Shown here piece by piece: positions 46,277 to 54,695 of a stretch of 64,000 bases of DNA. The notes under the pieces are model-generated. The model saw only the letters and a list, made by a program, of their open reading frames with translations. It was not told the DNA's origin and made no database searches. The DNA is from UBA1794 sp031552405 (GTDB lineage Bacteria > Bacteroidota > Bacteroidia > Bacteroidales > Bacteroidaceae), in assembly GCA_031552405.1 (NCBI GenBank), contig JAVBMN010000014.1, positions 30,220 to 94,219 on the forward strand. The letters are read 5' to 3'. The stretch's first letter is position 1. Every line of letters begins with the position of its first letter. The translations under genes and the position numbers were made by a program.

Positions 46277-46372
46277 CCCTAAAAACTCAGGCCTGAAGTT
46301 GCACAAACTCAGGCCTAGGTTTCTCCAAACTCAGGCCTGAGTTTGTGCAACTTCAGGCCTGAGTTTTTAGGG
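46277..46372. repeat. Palindrome island C: 46-bp hairpin of CAGGCCTG units
   Basis: Four CAGGCCTG-type units (46288, 46310, 46332, 46354) are spaced exactly 22 bases. Each sits in an 18-base palindrome close to AAACTCAGGCCTGAGTTT, with 4-base spacers. The left half (46277-46322) is complementary to the right half (46327-46372) over 46 bases, differing only near the CTCC loop (AGGTTT against GAGTTT). It lies 13 bases after the GH13 stop and ahead of gnd, so it may end or protect the upstream transcript. Confidence 0.9.
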
Positions 46373-46384
46373 CCGTTTATTGTC

Positions 46385-47980
46385 TTATGTTTTCCTCAGA
46401 ACCACCCCCTCGTAAGGGGCCAGCACAAGAGCCTCTTCCACCTCAGAGTTGATCCTCCGGTGCGTAGAGAACAGAAAGGTCATCCCGGCGGGATCTCTCA
46501 GGCGAATCTTTTGCCTGCACCAACTAAAGTTCAGATACACAAAGAGCTCTTCACGATCCAGAAAACGGGAATACGCCAGTATACCTCCATACGTACTCAG
46601 CTCTGAGATATCCCCCGATTGCAGCACCGGGTAGCGCTTCCTCAGTTTGATCATCCGCGTATAGACCCTGTATACGGAATGCTTATTGCGGGATCCTGCA
46701 CGTACGTTTACCTGCGGATAATTCTCATTGACCGGAAGAAAAGGAGATGCGGTGCTAAAACCGGCATAACCGGTATGATCCCATTGCATAGGGGTACGCG
46801 CCCCGTCCCGGCCTTTGTAGAAAGGGTAGAAGAGCTTGCCATACAGATCGCGGATCTTATGTCGGGGGATCTTTGCATTTTCCATCCCTATCTCCTCGCC
46901 GTAATAGATGAACGGTGTGCCTCTGAGGGTGAGCAACAAGACGGCGTGCAGCTTTGCCTTCGAGCGACTGGCGAAGGTAAATCCGAGCCGTTTGATGCTA
47001 CGCCCCACATCGTGATTGGAAAGGAAGAAACAGGGCCAGCCCTCTTCCGGCAATGCCTGATACCATTTCCGGATCACTCTGGAATAGGCAGAAGCCCTCC
47101 AACGGGTAAAGACCGGCGAGAAGTCAAAAGTAAGATGCAGCATGTCCGAGCCATTTCCCTGAAAACCGGCAGCCAAAAGAGGATCGCCCGGCGGCGGGGC
47201 ATATATCTCACCCACGCTGGCCGTACCGGGATAACGGTCCAGCAACATGCGAAACTCCTTCAGCAGTTCATACACCTCTGGCTGGTCGCGACTGTACACC
47301 TTCCTGCCCAACCCGGAAAAGAATGAATGATCGCGCCAATGCCGGTCCTTAAAAAGCATATTGATGACATCCAGTCTGAATCCATCCACCCCCTCCCGGA
47401 GCCAAAACTCAACGATGTCGAACATCTCCTTCTTTACTTCCGGATTTCGCCAGTTCAGGTCGGGCTGCTCCCAAAAGAAGGAGTGATAGTAATACTCGCC
47501 TGTCAAGTCATCATACCGCCAGGCCTTCTTGCCGAAGTTGGTACGCCAGTTGGTAGGCCTCTTCCCCTTACGGGAAGGCTGCCAGAGGTACCAGTTGCGC
47601 CTAGCGTTCGTAGTAGACGAGCGGGACTCGCGAAACCAAGGATGCTGGTCGGAGGTGTGGTTGAGCACAAGATCCATTATCACCCGTATATTCCGCTCAT
47701 GTGCCTTTGCCAGCAGCTGCCGGAAATCATCCATCGTCCCGTAATCAGGGTCAATGCTCCGGTAGTCGGCAATATCATACCCTCCATCTATTTTTGGAGA
47801 GGAATAAACCGGCGACAACCAGATAGCATCCACGCCCAGGGCAGATAAATAGTCGAGCTTTTCAATGATCCCGGGCAGATCGCCAATCCCGTCATGATTG
47901 GAATCTTTAAAGCTCTGAGGGTAAATATGGTACACTATTCCGTGTTTCCACCAACAAAAGGGGGTGTCACTTTGTGTCAT
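46385..47980 (-). CDS. Glycoside hydrolase family 13 alpha-glucosidase
   Basis: This 531-residue enzyme of the alpha-amylase superfamily (oligo-1,6-glucosidase/alpha-glucosidase branch) has the Region I-IV signatures: D-L-V-L-N-H-T-S near 102, the nucleophile G-F-R-L-D-V near Asp200, the acid/base S-V-G-E-I-Y near 257 and L-S-N-H-D near 325. No signal peptide is visible, so it acts in the cytoplasm on imported or internal alpha-glucosides, or on glycogen-derived oligosaccharides. Its ATG lies inside the upstream gene, which it overlaps by 14 bases, implying translational coupling. Confidence 0.93.
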   Translation of the reverse strand: MTQSDTPFCWWKHGIVYHIYPQSFKDSNHDGIGDLPGIIEKLDYLSALGVDAIWLSPVYSSPKIDGGYDIADYRSIDPDYGTMDDFRQLLAKAHERNIRVIMDLVLNHTSDQHPWFRESRSSTTNARRNWYLWQPSRKGKRPTNWRTNFGKKAWRYDDLTGEYYYHSFFWEQPDLNWRNPEVKKEMFDIVEFWLREGVDGFRLDVINMLFKDRHWRDHSFFSGLGRKVYSRDQPEVYELLKEFRMLLDRYPGTASVGEIYAPPPGDPLLAAGFQGNGSDMLHLTFDFSPVFTRWRASAYSRVIRKWYQALPEEGWPCFFLSNHDVGRSIKRLGFTFASRSKAKLHAVLLLTLRGTPFIYYGEEIGMENAKIPRHKIRDLYGKLFYPFYKGRDGARTPMQWDHTGYAGFSTASPFLPVNENYPQVNVRAGSRNKHSVYRVYTRMIKLRKRYPVLQSGDISELSTYGGILAYSRFLDREELFVYLNFSWCRQKIRLRDPAGMTFLFSTHRRINSEVEEALVLAPYEGVVLRKT

Positions 47981-50615
47981 GCAGACCTACATTTTTCAGA
48001 AGAGCATCCAGAATTGCTTCAGGGCGGTAGATGCTTGCACGCTCAGTGGCGGCACGCCTGAAGTGCGCCTTCTCTTGGTTGCCCAGATAGGCAGAAACAC
48101 TGTGCTGCATTTCCTGAAGAGACTGCACCAGAAAGCCGTCCTCTCCGTTACGGATAATATCCTTGGGACCTTTCGTGTCATACGCCACCACCGGAAGCCC
48201 GCAACTCAAAGCCTCCAATACGGCATTGCAAAACGTATCGAAACGCGAGGGAAGTACCAGCAGATCAGCAGAGGAATAGATAGCAGGCAACTCGTCACGG
48301 TCCACCCAGTTCAGGTAAATAGCATCGGGGTTCTCGTATTGCAGCTTTTTCAATGCAGGGCCGGTTCCGGCCACCACCAGCTTCACTTTCTCGTGATGCT
48401 GCCTGGCATGCGCATAAATGGAGGTCAGCTCCATGACTCCTTTCTCCTCGCTGACTCTCCCTACATAGAGCAACACGGGGCAATCTTCGGGGATCCCGAA
48501 ATACCTTTTCTTAATGGGAAACGTAGGAGCAAAGCGGGGATTCACCCAATGAGCCGTTTGGAAAACACGGTCGGGCGACAGGTTCATCTGCATGCCCGAG
48601 AGCCATTTCTTCTGATCGGAATTGAGCACCAGCACGCGGTCAAACGACTGGTAAAAGAAACGCAAAATGCGTCGTACCCTGCTTAGGTTGGCGCCTTCAA
48701 TATGCAAGACTTTCCGGGCAAACATCAGCCAGTCGGTGTGCATATAGAAGCTAGCCTCTACGGTATATGCATGCTTCAGGTAGAGCCCAAACATGCCCAT
48801 GATTCCCTCCGTAGAGCAGATGATACGGTCATACCCTCCTGAGAGGAACAGGTTGTGCAGTTCCACAAGATCGGGCACTTTGAACGTGTACTCGCCGTAT
48901 AGGGGCAAAGAGAACTCTCCCTTCGGGGGTAATACGATCAGATGTTCTGCAGAACGAGCGTGGGAAGAGCAGGTGACAATATCTATGGGCAAGTCCCTCT
49001 TTCGTATCTCCGCATGCACCTCCTGCAGGAAGACGGAGACCCCGTTATTTTCGCCATATGTATCCGTCAGCCAGAGAATACGCTCCGGATGCTCAAGCCG
49101 CCCCAGCTCATGCGAGAATTGCTTTAGGGAAGGGCGCGATTCGAACAGGGTCTTTGCACTGATAAAATGCGCCGCCTGAATAAACAGGGCACCAAAGGCC
49201 GGGAAAGAAAGCCCGTCCAGAAATTCGGCCAGATTCATGCCTTTTGTACTCTTCGACTCTTTTCCTTCATCACCCCAGTAGGTGCGAAGCGCGCTGGGTA
49301 GTTCCAGTTTCTCAATCCAGGCATTCAGAGATCCTCCGTTACCTATCTCAGAGAAAGTGTTCTTCTTCAACTTCTTCTCCAAGCGCTTGCCCAAGATGGT
49401 ATAGAACTGGGTATGAATCCTCTGGATAGAGCCGTAATATTCCTGCACCAGCTCGTTGCCCTCCTTCTTCCAGGTATCTGCTATGCGCACTGCTTCATTG
49501 AAGACCGGCATATACACCGGCTTTATCAGCATCTTTTTCAGGAAGGGAGGCTTTTCGCCCATGATGCTCTCGTGAAAGATTCGTATAAATGAGGTGGTTA
49601 CCTTGTGCCTCTGTACCTCGCTGAAGAAGTTGGAGACAAGCAGGGAGATGAGTTTCTCATTGGTGTTTCCCTTGTGCAGCAGCAACCGGAGCAAACCGGG
49701 ATCTTTGTAGTTCAAGGCTATCTGACAGGCATAATCCAGGAAGGCGAGGGTCATCTTTTCCGCATTCTGAAAAGTTCCGTATGGCGCCATGCGCCCTTCC
49801 CGGATAGCTTCTAGCGCAAGCTGTGAGCGGGATTCTGTGTGAAGGCGCTCCTTCAAACCGGGCACGTACAGGTAGGTACCGGTAGCCCCGGCAAACACTC
49901 CCATGTGACAGTCAGAGCCTCCCGACATGGTTTTACGGTAAGGATCTGCACAATACTGAAGCGGATCGATACCAAACTCCTCCGCGTCTTTATCTATTTC
50001 AGCCTTAGAGGTTTTTTCCAGCCACTCCCTGACCAGCAGGTTTTGCCAGGTATCCCTCTGTCCGTTCAGCACTTCAAAACGTTCAAAGACCAGCTTCATC
50101 TTCCGATAGAAGGTCATGGGAGGGGTTTTTCCACCCCCGTAGTGATACAACGGATGCGCCCAGATGGTAGGAATGTCCTGCAAACGGGCATATTCAAGGA
50201 ACGAATATACATTTTTACGCAGCTTCTCCAACCGCACCTCCTGCTCCGGAGTAAATCCGTAGGCCAGCACATGGATGCCGATGCCGAAGTCGGGAACCAA
50301 ACAGCTGAACTCTGCTCCCGTCAGTACGTCATGCCCCTGCTCCTGCAACGCATAGCAGGAACGGGCATTATTATGGTTGGTAATGGTAAAGGTATCGCAT
50401 TCATTCCGCGACAGCTTTTCCAGCAGTTTATTACTGGGCAGCCATGTCTCGGGTACATTCAGGATTCGCCCTATCAATTCATCGGGTACGTCACTATTCA
50501 AATCATGGCAATGGAGGTCCATCTTCAGCACCTCATCCGCGGGATATCTGTGGTACTGGGCAAAAAGAAAACCGTTAAGTTCTTCCTTTAAATAATTCTG
50601 AAAATCACAACTCAT
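47967..50615 (-). CDS. PHP-domain/glycosyltransferase family 4 fusion protein
   Basis: This 882-residue cytoplasmic protein has an N-terminal PHP metal-phosphoesterase-like domain (about 28-250) with all expected ligands: H-C-H (His35, His37), N-H (His81), A-E-F (Glu102), H-V-L (His115), A-H-P-L (His154) and S-D-C-H (Asp234, His236). A less clear helical region follows (about 260-500). The C-terminal GT-B glycosyltransferase (about 510-880) starts W-L-T-D-T-Y-G-E-N-N-G-V-S-V and carries G-R-V-S-E-E-K-G and V-A-G-T-G-P. The nucleotide-sugar E-x7-E motif has Asp in the first position (F-D-T-F-C-N-A-V-L-E). Coupled to a GH13 glucosidase, it may build or trim an alpha-glucan-like or phospho-sugar product; this is inference. 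Confidence 0.88.
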   Translation of the reverse strand: MSCDFQNYLKEELNGFLFAQYHRYPADEVLKMDLHCHDLNSDVPDELIGRILNVPETWLPSNKLLEKLSRNECDTFTITNHNNARSCYALQEQGHDVLTGAEFSCLVPDFGIGIHVLAYGFTPEQEVRLEKLRKNVYSFLEYARLQDIPTIWAHPLYHYGGGKTPPMTFYRKMKLVFERFEVLNGQRDTWQNLLVREWLEKTSKAEIDKDAEEFGIDPLQYCADPYRKTMSGGSDCHMGVFAGATGTYLYVPGLKERLHTESRSQLALEAIREGRMAPYGTFQNAEKMTLAFLDYACQIALNYKDPGLLRLLLHKGNTNEKLISLLVSNFFSEVQRHKVTTSFIRIFHESIMGEKPPFLKKMLIKPVYMPVFNEAVRIADTWKKEGNELVQEYYGSIQRIHTQFYTILGKRLEKKLKKNTFSEIGNGGSLNAWIEKLELPSALRTYWGDEGKESKSTKGMNLAEFLDGLSFPAFGALFIQAAHFISAKTLFESRPSLKQFSHELGRLEHPERILWLTDTYGENNGVSVFLQEVHAEIRKRDLPIDIVTCSSHARSAEHLIVLPPKGEFSLPLYGEYTFKVPDLVELHNLFLSGGYDRIICSTEGIMGMFGLYLKHAYTVEASFYMHTDWLMFARKVLHIEGANLSRVRRILRFFYQSFDRVLVLNSDQKKWLSGMQMNLSPDRVFQTAHWVNPRFAPTFPIKKRYFGIPEDCPVLLYVGRVSEEKGVMELTSIYAHARQHHEKVKLVVAGTGPALKKLQYENPDAIYLNWVDRDELPAIYSSADLLVLPSRFDTFCNAVLEALSCGLPVVAYDTKGPKDIIRNGEDGFLVQSLQEMQHSVSAYLGNQEKAHFRRAATERASIYRPEAILDALLKNVGLHDTK

Positions 50616-50780
50616 TCAATTGAGATATTAATTAAATAATGCCTCAAAGTTCGGACTCTCAAGTTAGAGTTTGATGAAGAAACTATGACGTTTTTATGAC
50701 ATTCCACAAGGGAAAGCCAGAAAAAAGCACTCCCCGTATAAGCAACACACCAAATCCAGTTTGGCTTTTTAGCAGGAGAC

Positions 50781-50813
50781 TTGTCTTTATTATCAAATAA
50801 ATCTCTATTTTTG
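50781..50813 (+). promoter_or_regulatory. Promoter of the DUF3990-like gene pair
   Basis: TTG (50781-50783) and TATTTTTG (50806-50813) are 22 bases apart, close to the Bacteroides consensus, 21 bases before the ATG at 50835. Confidence 0.5.
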
Positions 50814-50834
50814 CAGGGAGTTAATATTTTATAT

Positions 50835-51290
50835 ATGGAAATATATCATGGCGGATATTGCCCTGTAGAACATCCCAAAATAATAAGCGGGAAGCACACC
50901 AAAGACTTTGGGACAGGTTTCTACTGCACTGAATTACAGGAACAGGCGGAACGATGGGCGAAACGTTACGAAACACCCGTCCTTACCATATATAATTTTG
51001 CGCTAGGTAACGACCTGGATATTCTGCATTTTAAAGAAATGACAGAAGAGTGGCTCGACTTCATTGTAAGCTGCCGAAAAGGAGAAGCACATAAGTATGA
51101 TATTGTAATCGGTGCAATGGCTAACGATCAAGTATATAATTATATCTCGGATTTCATCAATGGTATTCTAACGCGCGAACAATTTTGGGTACTGGCCAAG
51201 TTTAAACACCCCACCCACCAGATTAATTTCTGCACCCCGCAGGCATTAAATTGTATTACATTTATCAGAAGTGAGGAGGTAAGAAGATGA
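50835..51290 (+). CDS. DUF3990-like protein, ADP-ribosyltransferase-like fold suspected
   Basis: This 151-residue protein starts MEIYHGGYCP; an upstream TTG in frame is part of the promoter. It resembles the DUF3990 family as I remember it: Y-H-G (His5), D-F-G-T-G-F-Y-C-T (Tyr30), Y-D-I-V-I-G-A-M-A-N-D near 88-98, and Q-I-N-F (Gln129) near the C-terminus. The Y-H-G and G-F-Y patterns recall the His and Tyr of the H-Y-E triad in ADP-ribosyltransferases, with Gln in place of Glu. It overlaps the next gene by ATGA. A toxin or effector role is a hypothesis only. No signal peptide. Confidence 0.8.
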   Translation: MEIYHGGYCPVEHPKIISGKHTKDFGTGFYCTELQEQAERWAKRYETPVLTIYNFALGNDLDILHFKEMTEEWLDFIVSCRKGEAHKYDIVIGAMANDQVYNYISDFINGILTREQFWVLAKFKHPTHQINFCTPQALNCITFIRSEEVRR

Positions 51291-51742
51291 TAGGTCGTGA
51301 GAAAAGAGAGCACAACGATCTCTTCTTTGTATGTAGCCTGATAGAGTACATCGGAAGGAATACGAAGAACCACCGGAATGTAATAGTCAATGCAATTGGG
51401 AAAGCCAGACTACAGCATATCTATGAGTTGGCCGATGTATATCACAGTGAAAACATTGATAAGATCAGTGATGAGCTGATTGAAAAATATAATATAGAGC
51501 AAGGGTGGTTTGACAATATCTCATCCTGTAATTATTCCATCCCTTCACATTGGGATATCGGCAAGGTATATAAGCGACTCATCATTGACATATGCACCCA
51601 TCTGCACAAGGAACCCATGGACGCTCTGACCGAAGTATACAATTCCTGGCTATCACGAAAAATAGAAGACTTCAACTGTAGCATGTATTATGAGAATCCG
51701 AGTTACCTGTATGAGTCATACAAAAAAGGAGATCCGCTTTAG
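51287..51742 (+). CDS. Hypothetical partner of the DUF3990-like protein
   Basis: This 151-residue, probably all-alpha protein has no signal peptide or membrane segment. I do not recognise the family with confidence. The first half (N-D-L-F-F-V-C-S-L-I-E-Y-I-G-R, then A-D-V-Y-H-S-E-N-I-D-K-I) is reminiscent of the short DUF3791 proteins that often sit beside DUF3990 genes, but it is about twice as long. The start codon overlaps the stop of the preceding gene (ATGA), so the two are translationally coupled, as in many toxin-antitoxin pairs. If so, this would be the neutralising partner. Its end runs into a terminator. Confidence 0.75.
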   Translation: MIGREKREHNDLFFVCSLIEYIGRNTKNHRNVIVNAIGKARLQHIYELADVYHSENIDKISDELIEKYNIEQGWFDNISSCNYSIPSHWDIGKVYKRLIIDICTHLHKEPMDALTEVYNSWLSRKIEDFNCSMYYENPSYLYESYKKGDPL

Positions 51743-51755
51743 CAGATCTCCTTTT
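51724..51755. terminator. Bidirectional terminator overlapping the pair's stop codon
   Basis: AAAAGGAGATC (51724-51734... 51734) pairs with GATCTCCTTTT (51745-51755), loop of 10 bases holding the stop codon TAG. T-runs flank it on both strands, so it also serves the convergent gene ending at 51793. Confidence 0.85.
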
Positions 51756-51792
51756 TATATAAACAACAAAGTTCCCTATTACATCTTGCTTA

Positions 51793-54537
51793 TTACTTTA
51801 CCAACATCCGCTTCGAGGCGGGCAGGTGATACATTTTTCCGGAAACAGTCAGAGTGATCTCTCCATTTGAAGTATAGAACCATTGTGTACCACACTTCTC
51901 CACGGTAGCTACTACGGGTTGTTGGCTGAGGATTGCTACACCCGGGGCATTCAGTTGTGTACCACCTCCCAATAGATATACGCCATCCCCTCCGGGAAGC
52001 TGGCTGACAAGGGCGTAAGAAGCAGCGGCCTCCATTCCTTGATATACCACTTTCTGCTGTTGTTCTCCACAGGAGAATACATAGTCGGTACGTCCATTCT
52101 TGCTTTTTACTTCTACGCCGGCAAAGTCTGTGGGGGCACTTTCGGGGCTAAAGAAACGTACGGATTCTATCATAGAAGGTTCGTTCTTTGAGGAGGGTTC
52201 GTACACTGCTACAAAGGGGCGGTTCCATGCTTCGCCCTTTTGGCGGGCTACAAAGGTAAGGGTGGGCTGCTTCTTCATGTCATAAGGCATGCCGGATGTG
52301 CGGCTCAGGCCTTCGCAGAAAGGGGAAAGGGCGGTAAATACTTCACGCTCGGGAGCACCCTCCATCCACATAGTCATCTGGATATCGTTTCCATCTTCCT
52401 TCTGTATGATGAATACGGCACGTACGTCGCGATCTGTCAAAGCACTCTTCTTATCCCAGATATAAGAATAGGCATACAGGTGTCCGCCGGCAAAGGCCAG
52501 TTCCTCAGTAGGCTGCAGGTTTAGGTCACTGCCATCGGTGGCGGTAAGAGTCATGCTCTGCCCTAGGTTGTGATAGAAGTAATCATGCATCTTATCACCT
52601 CCCTCTACCTTGCGGCTGCGGAAGATATCGATGTAATACCCGGCCGTCGGGGCATTGGTTACAATGGCGGTAATGCGTTGTTGATCGGCCTGGCTTTCCG
52701 GCTCACGGAAGTACACATCAGCATAACTCACACCGGGAGTTATCTCTTGCCACTTCGCCTCCGAGGCAGGGTAACAGGAACGCACCTTGAAGCCGTGTGC
52801 ACTCATCATGATAGGATAGCTGGAGATACCATCCACACACACCGTATTGTGCGAAGGGAACTGGGCATACCATTCGCTGTAATCCAGCCCTGAGTACCCA
52901 CTGGTACCTATACCCGCATCTGGACCAAGAGGCAAGCCTTTACCGTATAACTCGAGCGAGATACCGTTGGCGTGGGCATGGTTTCCGAGGGAGCCGTTGA
53001 GCGAAGCCATCAGGCTGTGCTGTGTATCCATACCGTTACGCTGTGCCACCCAGCTCACATTGGGAGCATGGAACAAGGGAGTTACATAGTCTTCAATCTT
53101 TCCTGCGGGGATAGAGGGGTCTAATTCCAATGGCTTATGCCCGAAAAGAGAACTCACATCGGCACGCACATTGCGGCGTTCGCCAGTAGGAATCCCTGCG
53201 CGGGGATCAATACACTTGAGCAGGGAGGTAAAGTACACTTCCTGGTCGCGCTTGCCATACTGGCGGGCGTTGCTGATCATGCGCTGGAATGATTCGGTAC
53301 GTAACGGGCCAGGATGAGTATCCCCCCACCCTACGATGACACCATTTGGAAAAAGGTATTGAGGAGTGGCAGCAGCCGCCTTGGGCAACAAAGGCATACG
53401 GGGCAGCATATCCGTACCGAGAGTACGGTCAAAGAGTTGTATAAAATCGGCAAACTCGCCCACCACCATACTGCTATATCCGGGGCATTCAAACCAGGTA
53501 CCTGCCTCTGCGTCTACACCTGTCTCCAGCAAGCGGGGCAATGCCCACTGGCGGATGGAAGAACGGTTCAGAATGTAATCAATGTAATACTGGCGCCCTT
53601 TTCCTTCAGGATAACGGGCGTCATCTTCCAGCACCCAGCCGATGTCAAAGATATAACGGGCCTGCAGTAAGTTCCAGTTGTTATGAGGAACTCCGTGAGC
53701 GATGATATTGTCGGCGAACTTACGAAAGGCATCGGTATACACAGACATTTTCTCCGATTTCTGCTTTTTAAGGTCTTCATACAAGAAATCATACAAGGGA
53801 ACCAAAGAGCTCAGTATGTCTTCGTGAATCACCTCAAAGGACGTCATGCCCACAAGGGTTTGCTGGTGCCCGTGGTTGAGATCAACAGGTACATTGCGGT
53901 AATAGATGCCCGTCATATAGGTATCGAATACACTCCGGGCCAGATCTGCATAACGCATCTCGCCAGTGTACCACCACAGGAAGGCTGCATCGCGGGCAAT
54001 ACCCATGATTTCATTGTTTACAGACTCGATGTTACGGCCCGTCTTCCCAATCTCCGCCCACTCCAGAGGGCGGCCTTCTTTCGTGTTATTATGAAAATAC
54101 ACACCCTTGGTATCGTCCATATACGGAATAATATCTTCCAGCTTAGGCCTGCCATAGGTAGCTGCCGTGCCGCGTGTACCGGTATAACATACGGTAGGTG
54201 CGGGAGCATGGCCCTCTGCATGATCGTAGGTTTCACCCTTGATATACACATCCGTAGCATGACTTTTCCAATACATCATCAGGCGGGAGGTTAGCCATTC
54301 AGGCCCTTTCTCCACATATCCGTCCACACGGTTGCGGATCTTTTCATAGACTTCCTGCGCCCACGCTTCGTCCTTCAACAGCTTCTTTAGCTCTGCCTTT
54401 CCCTTGGGGTTGGTCAGGTAACGGGGGTGTTCCTGCGGCAGACGGGAGGGTACTTCAATGGTTTGCCCCTCAGCAGGAATGGCCCACAAAGCAGCCACCC
54501 ACAAAGCAGCTGCCACTAACAACGTATGTTTCTTCAT
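51793..54537 (-). CDS. Heparinase II/III-like protein (polysaccharide lyase candidate)
   Basis: This 914-residue secreted protein starts at MKKHTLLVAAAL (ATG 54537); the frame extends 20 codons upstream across the promoter and is not used. The signal peptide ends P-A-E-G-Q-T. An alpha/alpha toroid (about 40-470) with H-N-N-W-N-L near 300 and W-F-E-C-P-G-Y near 370 precedes the heparinase II/III-type beta-sandwich (about 490-914), whose signature reads G-S-L-G-N-H-A-H-A-N-G-I-S-L-E-L. The His and Tyr residues there are usual lyase catalytic or metal-site residues. Families of this fold cleave uronate-containing polysaccharides by beta-elimination; the exact family is unknown. It is divergent from the beta-helix/GH43-like gene, and its products would be substrates for GH88. 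Confidence 0.85.
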   Translation of the reverse strand: MKKHTLLVAAALWVAALWAIPAEGQTIEVPSRLPQEHPRYLTNPKGKAELKKLLKDEAWAQEVYEKIRNRVDGYVEKGPEWLTSRLMMYWKSHATDVYIKGETYDHAEGHAPAPTVCYTGTRGTAATYGRPKLEDIIPYMDDTKGVYFHNNTKEGRPLEWAEIGKTGRNIESVNNEIMGIARDAAFLWWYTGEMRYADLARSVFDTYMTGIYYRNVPVDLNHGHQQTLVGMTSFEVIHEDILSSLVPLYDFLYEDLKKQKSEKMSVYTDAFRKFADNIIAHGVPHNNWNLLQARYIFDIGWVLEDDARYPEGKGRQYYIDYILNRSSIRQWALPRLLETGVDAEAGTWFECPGYSSMVVGEFADFIQLFDRTLGTDMLPRMPLLPKAAAATPQYLFPNGVIVGWGDTHPGPLRTESFQRMISNARQYGKRDQEVYFTSLLKCIDPRAGIPTGERRNVRADVSSLFGHKPLELDPSIPAGKIEDYVTPLFHAPNVSWVAQRNGMDTQHSLMASLNGSLGNHAHANGISLELYGKGLPLGPDAGIGTSGYSGLDYSEWYAQFPSHNTVCVDGISSYPIMMSAHGFKVRSCYPASEAKWQEITPGVSYADVYFREPESQADQQRITAIVTNAPTAGYYIDIFRSRKVEGGDKMHDYFYHNLGQSMTLTATDGSDLNLQPTEELAFAGGHLYAYSYIWDKKSALTDRDVRAVFIIQKEDGNDIQMTMWMEGAPEREVFTALSPFCEGLSRTSGMPYDMKKQPTLTFVARQKGEAWNRPFVAVYEPSSKNEPSMIESVRFFSPESAPTDFAGVEVKSKNGRTDYVFSCGEQQQKVVYQGMEAAASYALVSQLPGGDGVYLLGGGTQLNAPGVAILSQQPVVATVEKCGTQWFYTSNGEITLTVSGKMYHLPASKRMLVK

Positions 54538-54585
54538 TTTGTTCCTTTTTAGGCTATATACGTATGAGGTACGCGAATTACTATC

Positions 54586-54615
54586 CAAATATAGCACTTT
54601 TCCTACTTCAGCAAA
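54586..54615 (-). promoter_or_regulatory. Promoter of the heparinase-like gene
   Basis: On the minus strand TTTG (54615-54612) and TATATTTG (54593-54586) are 18 bases apart. The ATG is 49 bases downstream. Confidence 0.6.
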
Positions 54616-54666
54616 GGAGATTATGTGTTTTGAGGTGATTTTATATGAATAAATGGAGAAATGTTT

Positions 54667-54674
54667 TAATTTTG
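54667..54674 (+). promoter_or_regulatory. -7 box of the beta-helix/GH43-like gene
   Basis: TAATTTTG lies 22 bases before the ATG at 54696 and faces away from the heparinase promoter, giving a divergent control region of about 160 bases. Confidence 0.5.
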
Positions 54675-54695
54675 TAGGATCAAAGATGTAATAGC

